NCBI GenBank assembly: GCA_963989385.1 | Contig: OZ022512.1 | Location: forward strand, 25,875,899-25,939,898 | From: Ctena decussata | Lineage: Eukaryota > Mollusca > Bivalvia > Lucinida > Lucinidae | DNA length: 64,000 bases | Reading direction: 5' to 3' | Part shown: positions 23,437 to 33,242 of the stretch, piece after piece | Layout: each line of letters starts with the position of its first letter | Numbering within the stretch: the stretch's first letter is position 1 | The notes under the pieces: model-generated | Database searches by the model: none | Told to the model about the DNA's origin: nothing | What the model saw: only the letters and a program-made list of their open reading frames with translations | Made by a program: the position numbers and the translations under genes

Positions 23437-24934
23437 TTTTGCTGCTACCTCTTCCAGTTTTCATTGGATAGTGTTCCCTCAAAATACTTTTGTTTAAGTC
23501 TCTTGGGTCTAAACATAATCGTACATCTTTGTTTGGTTTCTCTACTACAACTAGCGAATTTACCCATTCAGTAGGTTCTGATACTTTTTCAATGACCCTC
23601 ATTCTTTCTAGTCGACTTAATTCCCGTTTTACCTTGTTTTTCAGAGCGAACGGAATTTTCCTAGGCGGATATATCACTGGCTTAGCATCTTTATCTAGCC
23701 GAATCTTATATTCCGTTGACAAACATCCTAATCCTTCAAAAACATCACTGAAATTTTCAAGAATTTCTTCACTTGTTACTGATTTGTTTAAACCATACAG
23801 TTTTGAAATTAAATTGAGTTCCAAACAAGTTTTAAGTCCAAATATGGGTGTTGCTTTGTTTTTGACAATTTCAAAGTCTATGGGAACATACTTGTCTCTA
23901 GTTGATACTAAAAGTGTAACTCTTCCAACAGTGTTTAACCTGTGACCTGAGTAGGACACTAATCTTGATTTTGATCTCTGAAGTGGCTTATTGCTAATTT
24001 GTTTGTACACATGCAGTGGTAATACATTGCACTGAGCTCCAGTATCAAGTTTCACACTAACATTCTTTTTCAAGATCTTGACGTTTACTTTCCAGTCATT
24101 TACTTGCTTTTCAGTGTCTACTGAATTTAAGAAAATGTCTGAGTCATTGTCACTGTCTTGCACTTCATGCATTTTCTTGCTTTTGCATTTCTTAGCAAAG
24201 TGGTTTCTTTTATTGCAGTTTTTGCAAATTTTACCAAAAGCAGGGCACTTACGTGGTTCATGTTTATATCCACATTTTCCACATATTTGTGAAGTCACTG
24301 CTTTATTGTCCGCACTTGTGTTTTGTTTGTTCTTGAACACTTTCTTTCTTACAATGTCAACATTTCCTTCAGCTGACATGCCTTGCATTGCCTTCAATTG
24401 TTTTGACGATGTTTCAGCAGCACGACAAATGTCAATTGCTTTCTGGAGAGTAAGGTCTGTTTCTTGAAGTAATCTGCTTCGCACAGTGTCCTGTTTTACT
24501 CCACAGACAAGTCTGTCCTTGATAAGCGAATCTAACAAGTCTCCAAACACACATGATTTTGACAAAATTCTAAGATCTGTCACATAAGAGTCAATAGATT
24601 CACCTTCATGCTGATTTCGAATGTTAAACTGGTGTCTCACATATGTCAAATTGCTTTTGGGACTACAGTATTTCTCATACTTTCCCAGCACTTTTGCCAT
24701 TTTCTTATCATCTCCTGGGCTGTCTCCGTCTTCATCCCATTTGAATGTGTTAAAAATTTCAACAGCATCCGGTCCGATGACATGTAGCAGTGTGGCACAT
24801 TTTATATCTTCTGTTTTGTCCTTAATTCCGGCTGCAGTAATATAAATGTCAAACTGCTGCTTGAATTTTCTGAAATTTTCTTTCAAATTGCCACTTAACA
24901 GAAGTTTTTCAGGAGGATGTAAGTTTTTCGCCAT
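23429..24934 (-). pseudogene. gag: Steamer-like Gag, protease and RT start
   Basis: The ATG at 24934 is about 63 bp downstream of the primer site. The first ~180 residues are a capsid-like Gag domain. Two CCHC knuckles follow (CGKCGYKHEPRKC and CKNCNKRNHFAKKC, about residues 217-250), then an aspartic protease with LDTGAQCN, a linker, and the RT fingers up to CLDPRDLNKSI. The frame then shifts at about 23436 and RT continues at 23050-23436. Gag and protease share one frame, as in Mag/Steamer-like elements. Gag to protease seems intact; the full polyprotein is not. Confidence 0.85.
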
Positions 24935-24996
24935 TTTTGTCAGTAAATTTATTAGTCCAATTTTATTAATTCAATTGTCCAATCAAACTTCTGACA

Positions 24997-25011
24997 CCAC
25001 TTCTGACACCA
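24997..25011 (-). other. Primer binding site, tRNA-Leu type
   Basis: On the minus strand TGGTGTCAGAAGTGG begins directly after the 5' LTR. It is complementary to a tRNA 3' end ending TCTGACACCA, as in tRNA-Leu. Its first 12 bases are repeated immediately downstream (24988-24999), giving a doubled site. Confidence 0.8.
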
Positions 25012-25216
25012 TGTTATGTTTGTGGGCTATGAGACACTCAGAAATAACTAAACACAATTTAACTATACTATTTGTGTATTGAAGACTGCTATTAAAGAAC
25101 TACAATGTTGATACACAAGCTTATACTATGATACTGAGAGGTGGCTGATAAACCTTAGTAATGAAGAAGCTTCAGTCTGATAGACTAGCTACAACTCTTG
25201 ATAATAATACTCTGCA
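25012..25216 (-). repeat. 5' LTR of Steamer-like element
   Basis: 205 bp, same ends as 20214-20418, with three substitutions between them. Confidence 0.92.
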
Positions 25217-25221
25217 GAATC
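25217..25221. repeat. Target site duplication GAATC, right
   Basis: Exact match to 20209-20213. Confidence 0.9.
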
Positions 25222-26244
25222 CACCTGCGTATTTCAGCAAATTAGTCAAGAATCTTTTCTTATAGTGTTTAGATTCTCCAGATTCAATTGATCATATAGG
25301 AATGTGAATAAGGAATACTCATATCAGACGACGCAAGCTATATACTCCGAGTATAGGTTGGGACGACAGGGGCACTGTTACAATGAAAGGGGAAAAATAA
25401 TCCCGTCTGCATCCTTTTGGCGTCGTAATTTTATTTTGAGCTATATTTTTTTAGATTTTTTGTTTTACTACTTATAAATAGTTTTCCAGGATTTCTGTGC
25501 TGTAGGTCGGATTTGCATAAAACTACTAAAAAGGAGTTACCCATGCAGGGTGTGAAAGGTGAAACACCTTTCAGTGTTACATTGCAGAGATAGGCTTGCA
25601 TCACTGCCGTGCCAATCAAAGGAGGCTATCTTTTCTTGTTCTTGTTCGAAACCTCCTTCAAAGGAGAATCGCACCAGAGACGGCTGGCAGAATATTCTTT
25701 CTATCTCCTTCCACCAGGACTATAACTATATACAACTCACTTGCTCCATTAAAATTATTTCTAATTGTTCGTATCAGAGACTGAGCAAAACGCGGGCGCC
25801 TAATGCGTAAGCCCGTCTTTGCTTCGCGAAGTCTCACAAATCATAGGTATATTCCAGTCCGATCTGGTAATTTAGGCCCGTTCCGGTAAATTTATGTTCC
25901 GATAGTTTCGGAATTTAGGAACACCGACTGAATGACAGTACTTCCGGTAAACACATTTTGCAGGGAATTATTTATTTTTATAAGTTTCTAATGAATACAA
26001 ATTAATTTAAGGATGATCATGACGGAAACAGTTCTTTTTATGTTGACGAAATAGAACTGTTAAGTTGGTAAATAGATGAAACACCATATCTATAGTACAA
26101 ACAGCATCAGAGTTTCTGTAACTATGGAGTTGTTTGTGGGTGGGGAATGAACAGAACAGGAATGTTTTATTTTTATCTCACCAGAGCCGAAGGATCTGGG
26201 GCAGCTTTAAGTATAGGCAGTTGTCCGTCGTCATCGTCCGTCGT
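25222..26244. other. Unassigned DNA
   Basis: No gene recognised. The block near 25867-25893 (GGTAATTTAGGCCCGTTCC) recurs inverted near 13567-13593. Confidence 0.4.
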
Positions 26245-26488
26245 CTGTCAACACATAAATGAGCTCCCAGCGAAGCTACACTCAACAGCACGCCTCTTCG
26301 CCGACGACACGATTGCCTACTTAGTGATTGAGAGCCCAGAGGATGCTAAACTCCTACAAGAAGACCTCGTCACACTGGCAGAGTGGGAAGATCAGTGGAG
26401 GATGAAATTTCACCCCAACAAGTGTACCAAGTTAACAGTCACCAACAAAAGAGACCCTATCAAGACAGACTATGACCTACACCAATAG
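26245..26488 (+). pseudogene. LINE RT fragment (CR1/Jockey-like)
   Basis: Encodes INELPAKLHSTARLFADDTI with the FADD catalytic box and the downstream WRMKFHPNKCTKL motif of LINE RTs. Only about 80 residues are present with no flanking domains, so it is an internal relic. The piece at 46465-46627 would follow this one in an intact protein of the same type, but the two are 20 kb apart. Confidence 0.8.
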
Positions 26489-27255
26489 CCCAGCTCTGGG
26501 CCGGAAAATGCCCAGAAACAAGTTTCAATTTTCACGGCCCAGGCCTCACCTATTCCGCTGCTGCTGGGTTTTTGCCGGTAAATGCTACCGGGGAATTTCT
26601 ATACACTGATAAAATCATTATTTTTGAATCACTTAGGAAAAAACATTAGCGGTTGTGTTCTTTGGCCATTTTGGATCATGACTGCCACCAGTTTTACCTT
26701 TTCTAAGAGACATTGGGCTGGCCTTGAAGCATTTTCCTCAAGAGGGGTGAAAAGAAATTGCGTTTCAACGGACATGTTGACAGGATATGTAAATGAGCTA
26801 GTGGAGGTCACGTGATGACGCCATCTGTTAAATGATAAAATCCAGTACCAGAATTGCAAAGACAGGCGTACTCCAGACAACCCAAGTTAAGCGACTAAGT
26901 TCTGGGTTTAAACGATAACAGAATATTTATACGACGACTGTTTTCGCCTTACAGACATCTTTGAATCTTGTTAAACATGAAACGTGTGTTGTTATTCCGG
27001 TTTCAAGTGCTGTTTGTATCAAAATGAGCATCCCCTGTCCGGTTGGTCGGAAAACTTAATTTTATAGCTCCACTGCAGAAACGCTTTTTAATTACAAATT
27101 ACATCGGAGGGGAAGGGGGGGGGGGAGAGAAAGTAAGGAAGTGTCATATCCTAGGAAGTGTAATATTCTTATAATCGGCAGTTCTTAGATATTTTCTGTC
27201 TCCCCCCCCCCCTCCTATCCCCGATACGCTTAACGCCTTCCTGACTGTGATTTTT
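26489..27255. other. Unassigned DNA with G/C-tract hairpin
   Basis: No gene seen. A G-run arm (about 27104-27126) and a C-run arm (about 27200-27223) could pair around about 75 bp. Confidence 0.45.
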
Positions 27256-28334
27256 AGCTCGCCTGAACGAAGTCACCACGGCTTCAGCGTCCGCGTCGGC
27301 GTCCGGATTGGATGTTTTGGTTAAAGTTTTTTAAAGACCTATATCTCCCTAACTCATGGATGGATTCTTTTGATACTTGCACTGTAGTTAGATATTGGTC
27401 CAAAGTTTAACATGGTACCACCCCCACCCCACTCCTTGACCTTGGTGTCAAGGTCATGGACTTAGAAAATTGGGAGTTTTTTGGGACTGGATGTTTTGGT
27501 TAAAGTTTTCTAAAGCCCAGTATCTCCTTAACCCATGGATGGATTCCTTTGATACTTGCACTGTAGTTAGATATTGGTCCGAAGTTTTCCAAGGTAATAC
27601 CCCCACCCCCCTCAGTGACCTTGATGTCAAGGTCATGGACTTAGAAAATTGACTTTTTATTGATTGGATGTTTTGGTTAAAGTTTTTTTAATGACACATA
27701 TCTCCTGAACCCATAGATGAATTCTTTATATATTTGCACTGTAGTTAGATATTAGTCCAAAGTTTTACAGGGTACTACCCCAGCCCTGCTCGGTGACCTT
27801 GATGTCAAGATCAGGGACTTAGGAAATTTGGTCTTTATTAAAAATTTCTAATTGCGTACTGATTCATAATGCTTGGCAGAGATTTAGTTTACACTTGAAC
27901 TGATATTAGACACTTTTTTGAGTTTTTACAAAACACTATACACTTACCCGACTGGATGACCTTGATGTCAAGGTCATGGACTTTGAGTTTTGTCTTAAAG
28001 ATTTTGATTAGTTTTATATTAATGAAGACATAATTTCACAGTGCCACAATGGACTAAGTTGATACTAATACTTGGACTGATGTTAGATAACGGTTAAAGG
28101 CTTTGATACATCCTAGCCCTGGCCTCCTCCCCCCTACCCCTTAGTTCTTTGACCTCAAGCTCATGGACTTAGAAATTTCATGTGGATTTTTTTTTTTTAT
28201 TTTAAGACATTTCTGAGATAGCTTTTGTTTATAAATGTGTTGTCATTATGGACATGCTTGCCTGAAGTTTTATACATAGCAGTCCACACCACCATAGCGA
28301 CTGTGTGATGGGCAAGCACCTATTCAGGCGAGCT
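27256..28334. mobile_element. TIR element with internal ~176-bp tandem units
   Basis: The ends AGCTCGCCTGAA and TTCAGGCGAGCT are perfect inverted repeats. Inside, units starting near 27311, 27488 and 27664 each hold GGATGTTTTGGTTAAAGTTT, a GCACTGTAGTTAGATATT box and TGACCTTGATGTCAAGGTCA. Two further degenerate units follow. Non-coding; the same architecture as 13907-14555. Confidence 0.8.
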
Positions 28335-29625
28335 ATGCTGTCAGGCGACAGCTCTTGTTGTTTTGTTTGTTTATTTTGTACATTCTTCTTTTCTTTGTGT
28401 GTGTGTGGCGGAGAGGGGGGGGGGGTTGTTTGATATCTGCTCTCCCAGTTACGCCTTACGTCTGCCTGACTATATTTCTAGATTTTTTTTTTTTGCGTAG
28501 AATAACAGTACATAGGAAATTTACCGATCAATGGTATGCTCCGACGTATCGATCAAAGAGAAAACTAGCAAGAACATTTACGTTGCCAAAAGAATTTGAT
28601 GATGTCGAGGTTATTTTCTGCCACATATACCTACTTACCCAAACTTTCACAACTGTTCCGACGCATTAAATGTTTTTATATTAATTTCAGTGAACCAAGA
28701 AATTATAAGATTTTTATTACCAGCTCGCTAACAGTAGTATTGCCTCGTCCGTCATCGGTATTTGAAACGGATTCGAAGAAAGTCAGTGGCTTCGGCGAAG
28801 TTTTATTTTCCATAGTTTCAATTGTTGAAATTATGTGAAATATACGCAGACGAGAACAAATCGCGCCATAGCAAAACACGTCTAACTGCAGGCCCAGACC
28901 AGTAAAATATTGGTTCTATAGTAGGTCCTGTCCTTTGCAAAGAAAATGCGTATTTTCCCAAGAAATATTATATTTTTATATGCAGCTAATTTTAAAATCA
29001 TACAGATAGTTTTAAGAATTTCAAAGAAGTACCGCATTTGTACATAATCACGGCTCCGATCGCAACATCTTAAGAAAACGTCCTCGCAGTTTGAAATTAT
29101 CGCTGTTAACGCTTATTATGTAAGTTGCGCGGATATAGAATATTGTGATCGTTCTTTTGCAGTCTGATTACAGCATTTGTATGAAGACTTTTTGCAATGT
29201 GTTTAAGCATAACAGCACGTGATTTCTTTTAATCGCGTCCTCTCTCATGATGGTTGAAAGTATACAGGTCTGTCGGCGACTTCAAACACACAAAAGTTGT
29301 TTCATATGTTGTGAAGTGTTTAGGTTTACTTTTTTTTTTACCAATGTTACGTTTTGACATGGACTAGATCTATTATAAAATTGATAGCTTAATTAAACAG
29401 CATTCCCTTTGTTTCTTGTGTGCGCGAACATTTATTAAAAGTGAAATTGTGTTCGGACATTCGGTGTCCGCATGGTAATTGAATATTCATAATGGTTGAT
29501 TTTATTGCAGTACTTAGTTAAATCTAAAAAAGTGCTCAGCCTTGTCACAGAAGCACACTGACGCGTGCTTAAATGAAATTTGGACACCAGGCATAAAATA
29601 AATGCATATATAGGTATTGCAAACA
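28335..29625. other. Unassigned DNA
   Basis: Short G- and T-runs (28414-28425, 28482-28493) and no recognisable gene. This is the left flank of the large LTR element. Confidence 0.45.
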
Positions 29626-29629
29626 ATAT
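29626..29629. repeat. Target site duplication ATAT, left
   Basis: ATAT precedes the 5' LTR and recurs after the 3' LTR (46069-46072), giving a 4-bp duplication with canonical TG...CA ends. Because the flanks are AT-rich, the true duplication could be 5 bp with a shifted LTR edge. Confidence 0.7.
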
Positions 29630-30072
29630 TGTAACGGCGTCTGACTATTGGCTGTTATTTCTTCGTTTGTTCCATAATCAGTATCGTATCTACTGTTTTC
29701 ATATCGTAAACACGATCTTGGATTCGCAAAACGAACCATGGTCGAGCGAAACATGTGTCAACTTCGCATCCCATTTTCCTTTCAAATACGGTCTGACAGC
29801 AAGATTTCACTCCTAGATTATAAAATTCTAATGCTAAGTGAACTAAGCATACCCTTTTTAGCCACTTTAATCGGTTTTATAGCTGTATTTTTCATCTTTT
29901 CCTGTTCAAAAGTTTGATTTCTAAGCTGTCATTCGCGCTTGTTTTGGCTTCAATATGTAACTGAACCATAAGTTCCGAGTATTCCGCATAAGTTGCTATG
30001 CGCGTGCACTGGTTTCCGCTCTACTATACTTTCCAATATGGAGCGCATTGACATTTGGAAACCCGTGGGTGC

Positions 30073-30080
30073 TATAAATA
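30073..30080 (+). promoter_or_regulatory. LTR TATA box
   Basis: TATAAATA in GGGTGCTATAAATACAG, inside the 5' LTR, is the best pol II core promoter candidate. The same site occurs in the 3' LTR at 44605-44612. Start-site position is inferred, not seen. Confidence 0.6.
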
Positions 30081-30492
30081 CAGATACGCAGGCGCAGAAT
30101 CTCTTGTTGCGACTGATACCAGCAACGAACTGTCGTCTGTTCCAGACCCTCTCTTAACACCTTGAAGCTCTTGAGCCTGAATTAAAATCAACTACAACTA
30201 GCTTGAAGTTTCTGTTTGCTGGCGTAATGCCATATAGAAAGCTAAACCAGCCTGGGCCCAAAGAGGTCTGAATAATCTTTGACTCTTCCCCACCCATCTA
30301 TCCAGGCGAGCCCTGCGCCCTTCTTGACTGAACACCTTTCTATCCTTTTTCTAAGGCGAAGTTGGCACAGGTTTTATTCTTAACATCTTAAAAAGTATTT
30401 TGACTTGATGAATATAATTTTTATCAGAACTCTATCGATCAATAAACGTTGTTTGTAGACATTCTTATTAAGAAATAGTTCCGTACGCCTTG

Positions 30493-30840
30493 AAAGGCGC
30501 ACCTTTGAAAGAAGACAAATACAACAACAACAATTCAGCTTGTCACCGTGTTCAACGCTGTATGCGGGTTGTAGACTGTCAATTGGTAACACGTGGATTG
30601 TTGATAAATTAACTATCTTTATGCATTACTATACTTTAATTGAGTAGAGCTATTAGTTTTACAAAGGCGCACCTTTGAAGGAATACAACAACAACAATCC
30701 AGCTTGTCACCATGTTCAACGCTGTATGCGGGTGTAGTGGCTTGTAGACTGTCAATTGGTTACTCGTGGATTGTTGATAAATGAACTGTCTTTATGCATT
30801 ATCATTAACTGAGCTTTAAAAGGGTAGATCTATTAGTTTA
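30493..30840 (+). repeat. Tandem duplication inside LTR, ~170-bp unit
   Basis: The two units start AAAGGCGCACCTTTGAA at 30493 and 30663 and share CAACAACAACAATxCAGCTTG, AACGCTGTATGCGGGT and GTGGATTGTTGATAAAT. The hairpin-prone GGCGCACCTTTG motif heads each. The pair is repeated in the 3' LTR at +14,532. Confidence 0.85.
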
Positions 30841-31370
30841 ACAACATCCTTCTTGAAAGGCGTGGCAATTGTAATATACGGTCATTATAAAAGGAGCAAA
30901 ACCGTTACATGCTGTTTATATGTAGGTTAACCGTTGATAGTCTCTCGCCATTTTAATGTAATTGATGACCCATTTATAGGATGCATCTAAGTAGATCTTT
31001 CAGTCTTTACGGCATATCAATTCGATAATAGTAATTTATATTGTTGTAATCTGTTTAGAGTCTGATTTGTACAATAGAAATTATAGGGTTTACATTTATA
31101 TTCAGAGACTGATTGTACAAATATTCATCAAGATATAAATGAAAGCAGCATTTGTGTGTAATTTGTCAATATTTAAGTGGAATGTTAATTGTCCAATGAA
31201 ACAAGGAGTCATATGAAATGATTGTTTCCATTTTGTAACTCATTTATAAGCTATCGGTTCTAAACTTTCAATGTAATGTTTCATATTTAAGATACCCCAG
31301 CTAATTAGTATATTCTGAATAATAAGGTAATCCAGTTAGTTTATTATCAACTATTGTTAAGGGCAAACAT

Positions 31371-31395
31371 AATAAACTTGTAAAATTGAAATAAA
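31371..31395 (+). terminator. LTR polyadenylation signals
   Basis: AATAAA occurs at 31371-31376 and 31390-31395, about 150 bp before the LTR end. The copies at 45903-45908 and 45922-45927 in the 3' LTR would serve to end the element's transcript. Confidence 0.55.
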
Positions 31396-31539
31396 ATGGC
31401 TGGCTGTCTATTCACTTCCCATTAGCATTGAGTACGACCCAGGTCGAACCCCCAAAAATTCATTGTAGCGGCACTATCGCCTCCTGACCTGTCAAAAGTA
31501 TTTCAGTTAGAAGCACGACCAGGTGGTGCCGGTACAATT

Positions 31540-31556
31540 TGGTGTCAGAAGTGGGA
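31540..31556 (+). other. Primer binding site, tRNA-Leu type
   Basis: TGGTGTCAGAAGTGGGA starts three bases after the 5' LTR. It is complementary to the tRNA 3' end TCCCACTTCTGACACCA, and the same primer type is used by the Steamer-like element at 24997-25011. Confidence 0.8.
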
Positions 31557-31874
31557 TATAAATAATAAAACACAAAAGACAGTTTGAAGCAAGATTTATT
31601 TGATAAATAAATCACAGGGCATTTCCGGGCTGCCACAATAGGGATATTGGCTGTTGTATGATCTGTTGTTCTTGGTCAGTTTGGAGACCGGATGTTCAAG
31701 TGTTGAGCCTGTGATCCCTGCAGTTGAATACCTGAAAAATTAAAAATAAATAAAATCCTGGTGTTTGGTCTTTGCTACTGTGGAGGTGAAGTGAAAATAA
31801 ATTAAAACCTATTGCACAGATAAGTAAATTCTGCTAAATTTCAACATAGCAAGTGAAATAAATTTGATGATTCA

Positions 31875-32003
31875 ATGAATGAAGATAATTTGAATAATCC
31901 ATCCACCTCACAGCAAGATACAGGTAATGTAACCTATGATGATGGCCATTCAGTTGCGAGTTCTGCTGGTTCCCTGCAATTGTCTCTTCTTGAAAGCAAG
32001 TAA
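31875..32003 (+). other. 42-codon leader frame, in frame with gag
   Basis: An ATG at 31875 opens a frame rich in Asn, Ser and Asp (MNEDNLNNPSTSQQ...) that ends at TAA 32001-32003, and the same frame becomes gag at 32013 nine bases later. Either a nonsense change has cut off a longer gag N-terminus, or this is an upstream leader peptide. The sequence alone does not decide. Confidence 0.5.
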
Positions 32004-32012
32004 GATACAGAA

Positions 32013-33242
32013 ATGACAAAAATGGGTAGGATGGTACAAGATACCGTTTCTTCTCTTTCTGAGATCATGAACCAGAAACTAACTGAAATAGACACAAAAT
32101 TTAATAACCTTGTTGCTGACCTGATTCCAAATAGTCAAAACCTGAATGTCAATTCTTCAGTTGCTCGAACAATCCAAGAAAACTCTGAGACTGGTGCGCC
32201 TGCAATTGCATGTAGCTCCCATTCAAAGGACGACACTTCACAATTTAGAATGAAACCTCAGAATTTTTGTGGGACCACAGATTTTGATGAATTTTTATCA
32301 CAGTTTGAGATTACATGTGAAATTAACGGTTGGCAGTACAGAGAGAAATCTCTGTATCTCGCAAATTGTTTGACAGGGGATGCACGTTCCATATTGAGTG
32401 AGCTTGATCATGATGGAAGGCGTGATTACAATACTTTGGTTGAGAAGCTTGCAAACAGATTTGGCTCGGTGAATAGGTCTGAAATATATAGAGCACAGTT
32501 AAAGTCGAGAGTAAGAAATAGGGGAGAGTCAATTCCTGAGTTGGCTCAAGCTGTTAAGAAGCTTGTTCGTCAAGCATATCCAGGTGTAAATAAGGATGTA
32601 ATCGAGACTTTGTCTATTGATATATTCATTGATGCTCTGACAGATTCTGAGATTCGTTTGCGTGTCAGGGAGCTTGGTCCAAAGACACTAGCTGATGCTG
32701 AACGTACAGCTTTGCGCTTGGAATCACATAAAATCGCCGATAAACAACGTTCGCGGTTGGTTGGCCAACTTGAAACTGACCCTAAGCAAACTAACAATGA
32801 CCAGGGTGAATCAAATAAACAACTTGAGACACTTAAAAATTCGATAAATTCACTTTCAGATCAGGTGAAAAACATGAGAAGACAAAATCAAAACAAAAGT
32901 GACAATAAGTTTGCTTATGGTAATCAACAAAATAATCAGAACATAGGTTGGAATGGCAGATATAACAGGCAGTATCAAAATAATATTCCTCCTTCTTATG
33001 GTACACAGCAAAGATCTTTTGGACCTTATAGGGGTAACAACTCTCATCAAAATAGAAATTATAACTCTTACCAAAACCAGCCAGCACAGAATCCTCGTGC
33101 TGGTGCAAATGACTGTAAGTCTAGAAACAGGCAAAATAATGCTAGACAGCCTGTTAACAACAGAAACAGATCTGCACAGCAAGATAATAATCAGGGAAAC
33201 TGGAATCAGTCGGTTTGGGGGGCCACAACCCGACAACATTAG
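32013..33242 (+). CDS. gag: Gag of the large LTR element
   Basis: 409 codons from an ATG at 32013. Residues 1-60 look helical and are hydrophilic. Residues about 75-250 are a retrotransposon Gag/capsid domain (QNFCGTTDFDEFLSQFEI, LANCLTGDARSILSEL, ALTDSEIRLRVREL), which would assemble particles around the element RNA. The C-terminal third is extremely rich in Asn, Gln, Arg, Tyr and Gly and has no CCHC knuckle, so RNA binding may rely on basic and aromatic residues, unlike the Steamer-like Gag at 23429-24934. The end overlaps pol in the -1 frame. The start may originally have been at 31875. Confidence 0.88.
   Translation: MTKMGRMVQDTVSSLSEIMNQKLTEIDTKFNNLVADLIPNSQNLNVNSSVARTIQENSETGAPAIACSSHSKDDTSQFRMKPQNFCGTTDFDEFLSQFEITCEINGWQYREKSLYLANCLTGDARSILSELDHDGRRDYNTLVEKLANRFGSVNRSEIYRAQLKSRVRNRGESIPELAQAVKKLVRQAYPGVNKDVIETLSIDIFIDALTDSEIRLRVRELGPKTLADAERTALRLESHKIADKQRSRLVGQLETDPKQTNNDQGESNKQLETLKNSINSLSDQVKNMRRQNQNKSDNKFAYGNQQNNQNIGWNGRYNRQYQNNIPPSYGTQQRSFGPYRGNNSHQNRNYNSYQNQPAQNPRAGANDCKSRNRQNNARQPVNNRNRSAQQDNNQGNWNQSVWGATTRQH
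33191..33242 (+). promoter_or_regulatory. gag-pol overlap, probable -1 frameshift window
   Basis: The pol frame is open from just after a stop at 33188-33190 and gag stops at 33240-33242, so ribosomes must change to the -1 frame within 52 bases. The six-G run in TTTGGGGGGCC (33214-33224) is the best slip site, because a Gly tRNA on GGG can re-pair with GGG one base back. It is not a canonical X-XXY-YYZ heptamer. Pol has no ATG at its start. Confidence 0.55.

Larger units (their letters stand above)
20214..25216 (-). mobile_element. Steamer-like Ty3/Gypsy element (5,003 bp)
   Basis: A complete provirus-like insertion: two 205-bp LTRs, a GAATC 5-bp duplication, a primer site next to the 5' LTR, a polypurine tract next to the 3' LTR, and gag-pol on the minus strand. 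Size, short LTRs, domain order (gag with two CCHC knuckles, protease, RT, RNase H, integrase) and the gag N-terminus fit the Mag/Steamer-like group, which is known in bivalves and has spread between species. I find three substitutions between the LTRs in 205 bp, so the insertion is not ancient. The coding region is broken in at least four places, so this copy could move only with proteins supplied by another. Confidence 0.9.
29630..31536 (+). repeat. 5' LTR (1,907 bp)
   Basis: Starts TGTAACGG and ends CCGGTACA. Same length as 44162-46068; the only difference I found is T/C at the position equivalent to 30417 (TAT versus TAC). It contains a TATA box, an internal tandem duplication of about 170 bp and polyadenylation signals near the 3' end. 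Confidence 0.95.

Noticed and set aside
23490..23945. Plus-strand 151-codon frame in the Steamer-like element
   Set aside because: It is antisense to protease/RT coding sequence and has no independent support.
29569..29816. Small frames across the 5' LTR edge (also 43999-44286, 30380-30592 and 44912-45124)
   Set aside because: They recur only because the LTRs are duplicated. No domain or coding signature.
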